Below, piece by piece: positions 4,956 through 6,288 of a DNA stretch of 6,288 nucleotides (position 1 is its first letter; each line of letters starts with the position of its first letter). Made by a program: the position numbers and the translations under genes. The stretch spans positions 1-6,288 of the forward strand of contig JAUXOH010000021.1 in assembly GCA_030682505.1 (NCBI GenBank). Direction: 5' to 3'. The notes under the pieces are model-generated. The model was not told the DNA's origin. It searched no databases and worked only from the letters and a program-made list of their open reading frames with translations. The stretch is from Candidatus Didemnitutus sp. (GTDB taxonomy: Bacteria > Verrucomicrobiota > Verrucomicrobiia > Opitutales > Opitutaceae).

Positions 4956-6288
4956 ATGGCCACCGACCAAACCCTCCAGATCCTGATCGATGTGCGCAGT
5001 CGCCTCGACGATGTCGTCAAGGCGCAGGCCGAGTTCAGGAAGATGCGCGAGGAGGTCACCAGCACCGGCCAGGCCCTGAAGACCGGCTTCGGCATCGAGC
5101 TGGCGCGTCGCGGTCTGGACATCCTCACGTCGTCGCTCAAGGCCGCCGTGTCGGAGTCGTTCCGGTTTGCCGGGCAGGTCAAGGACGCCGCCGAAGCCCT
5201 CGGGTTGTCGACGACGGTCTATCAAACCCTGCGGCTGCAGATGCGCGACGCAGGGTTGGATGAGGCGCGGTTGACGATGGCGATCTCGTCGCAGACGCAG
5301 TCGCTCGCGGCCGCGCGGGATGCCACGAGCGCCGCCGCGAAAGCCTACCGGGACCTCGGGCTCAGCGCCGCGCAGGTTGAACTGCTGCCGATCGAAGAGA
5401 GGCTGATCACCGTCGCCCGTGCTTTCGCCAACGCGAAAGACAAGACGGCCGCCTACGATGCGGCGGCGTCTATCCTCGGCGCGCGCGCGTTGCCGCAGCT
5501 GCTCAACGCGCTGAAGAACCTGGGCGTCGAAGGCGTCGCGGCCTTGACGGCGCTATATCAGGCGCAGGGGTTGATTGCGGACCAGGACACCATCGAACGC
5601 CTCGATCGGGCGCAGAAGGCCTGGGGAAAGGTCTGGCACGCCATCGTCATCGGCAGCGGGAATGCCATCGCGATGCTCGACAAGTTCCGCGAATCCGCCG
5701 GCAAGGATTTCTGGGGAACCGTGGGCGACCTCCTCAAGGTCGGACCGATGGGACTCGGCCTCGGTGACCTGACGGGGCGCCTCGCCCTCGACAACCCGGC
5801 GAAACCTGCGGCACCGGGTCCAGATCCGCAGGCGATCATTGAGGCGCAGGCGCGCGCCGCTGCCAACATGGCGGCCGCCGAGCAGGCGAAAGTGCTCGCG
5901 AAATCCAACGCCGAGGCCGCCGAGCGCGACGCCAAGAAGCTGATCGCCGCGCAGGAGTGGGCCGCAACCCTCACGCGCGAACACACCGAGGACCTGAAGC
6001 GGCAGGGCGAGGAGATCCGGCAATCGGTCCTGACCCCGAATGAAGAATATGCCGAAAAGGTGAGGCATCTTTCCAATCTCCACGCGCAAGGGGCCATCGA
6101 CGCCGCAACTTTCCAGCGCGCCGTCGCGGCCGCGAGCGACGAGATGGACAAGAAGACCAAGCCGCCGAAGAAGTATCAGCGGCCGCAGACTGCCGGCGAA
6201 GGAGTCGAGGCTTTCGCGCAAAACATGGCGACCACCGGAGAGCTGGTGGCCGGCACGCTGCAGGGCACGCTCGGCGCGACCGTGCAGG
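4956..6288 (+). CDS. Tail tape measure protein, N-terminal 444 residues; 3' end outside the window
   Basis: The frame from ATG 4956 has no stop up to the window edge and is cut one base into codon 445. Tape measure proteins set tail length, fill the tail tube and help DNA entry. The N-terminus (TLQILIDVRSRLDDVVKAQAEFRKMREEV) is a helical heptad-like start. Residues ~60-200 (SLKAAVSESFRFAGQVKDAAEALGLSTTVYQTLR, then YRDLGLSAAQVELLPIEERLITVARAFA and ILGARALPQLLNAL) match the pattern common in lambda gpH-like tape measure and minor tail proteins. A Pro/Ala hinge (281-291) leads to a long, Ala/Glu/Lys-rich probable coiled coil (~290-400, including NEEYAEKVRHLSNLHAQGAI). A basic Pro-rich spot (KKTKPPKKYQRP) precedes a more hydrophobic region near the edge. 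The ATG is 3 nt after the chaperone extension's stop and lacks a ribosome binding site. GTG or ATG codons further inside are less likely, because the heptad region would be lost. Confidence 0.85.
   Translation, partial: MATDQTLQILIDVRSRLDDVVKAQAEFRKMREEVTSTGQALKTGFGIELARRGLDILTSSLKAAVSESFRFAGQVKDAAEALGLSTTVYQTLRLQMRDAGLDEARLTMAISSQTQSLAAARDATSAAAKAYRDLGLSAAQVELLPIEERLITVARAFANAKDKTAAYDAAASILGARALPQLLNALKNLGVEGVAALTALYQAQGLIADQDTIERLDRAQKAWGKVWHAIVIGSGNAIAMLDKFRESAGKDFWGTVGDLLKVGPMGLGLGDLTGRLALDNPAKPAAPGPDPQAIIEAQARAAANMAAAEQAKVLAKSNAEAAERDAKKLIAAQEWAATLTREHTEDLKRQGEEIRQSVLTPNEEYAEKVRHLSNLHAQGAIDAATFQRAVAAASDEMDKKTKPPKKYQRPQTAGEGVEAFAQNMATTGELVAGTLQGTLGATVQ

Noticed and set aside
5553..6221. 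Long minus-strand open frames (222 and 200 codons) opposite the right end
   Set aside because: They lie opposite the continuous tape measure frame, are Arg/Leu/Gly-rich as expected for antisense of GC-rich coding DNA, and overlap each other.

Overview
The window is a compact, GC-rich, single-strand stretch of a tailed-phage or prophage tail module. Every supported gene lies on the + strand with almost no space between genes. The organism cannot be named from this sequence. The high GC, the scarcity of Shine-Dalgarno sites and the style of the tail proteins would fit a phage of a GC-rich Gram-negative host such as Verrucomicrobia/Opitutales, but that is a guess.

Layout, left to right. (1) The end of a gene that enters from the left, probably the C-terminus of a tail tube or similar virion protein (to 312). 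(2) A 74-bp gap holding a perfect 11-bp GC-rich hairpin and the only clear ribosome binding site in the window. (3) A 188-residue protein whose N-terminal half is six tandem ~15-residue DNTxPxAKxLAGMTP-type repeats (387-953). (4) A 663-residue fibre-like protein (957-2948). It has a Sec-type signal peptide, phage tail-fibre motifs (SGYGIT, SKGGTG, VGDG) and eleven 23-residue leucine-rich repeats of the BspA/TpLRR kind. (5) A 431-residue protein with a signal peptide and a C-terminal trypsin-like domain with a readable His/Asp/Ser triad (2956-4251). (6) A tail assembly chaperone (4252-4773) whose downstream partner lies in the -1 frame up to 4952, as in lambda G/GT or Mu 41/42. An in-phase A AAT TTT heptamer occurs at 4572-4578. 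(7) The N-terminal 444 residues of a tail tape measure protein that runs off the right edge (4956-6288).

The order tail tube, chaperone with -1 extension, tape measure is the classical long-tailed-phage core. The unusual part is the cassette placed inside that core between the tube gene and the chaperone: a repeat protein, an apparently exported LRR fibre and an apparently exported trypsin-like protease. Fibres normally follow the tape measure gene, and virion proteins normally carry no signal peptide. The pair may therefore be a host-surface or lysogenic-conversion cargo (adhesin plus protease), or a fibre with a dedicated processing or host-surface-degrading protease. Sequence alone does not decide between these. 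No RNA genes, CRISPR array, insertion sequence, integrase or attachment site were seen.
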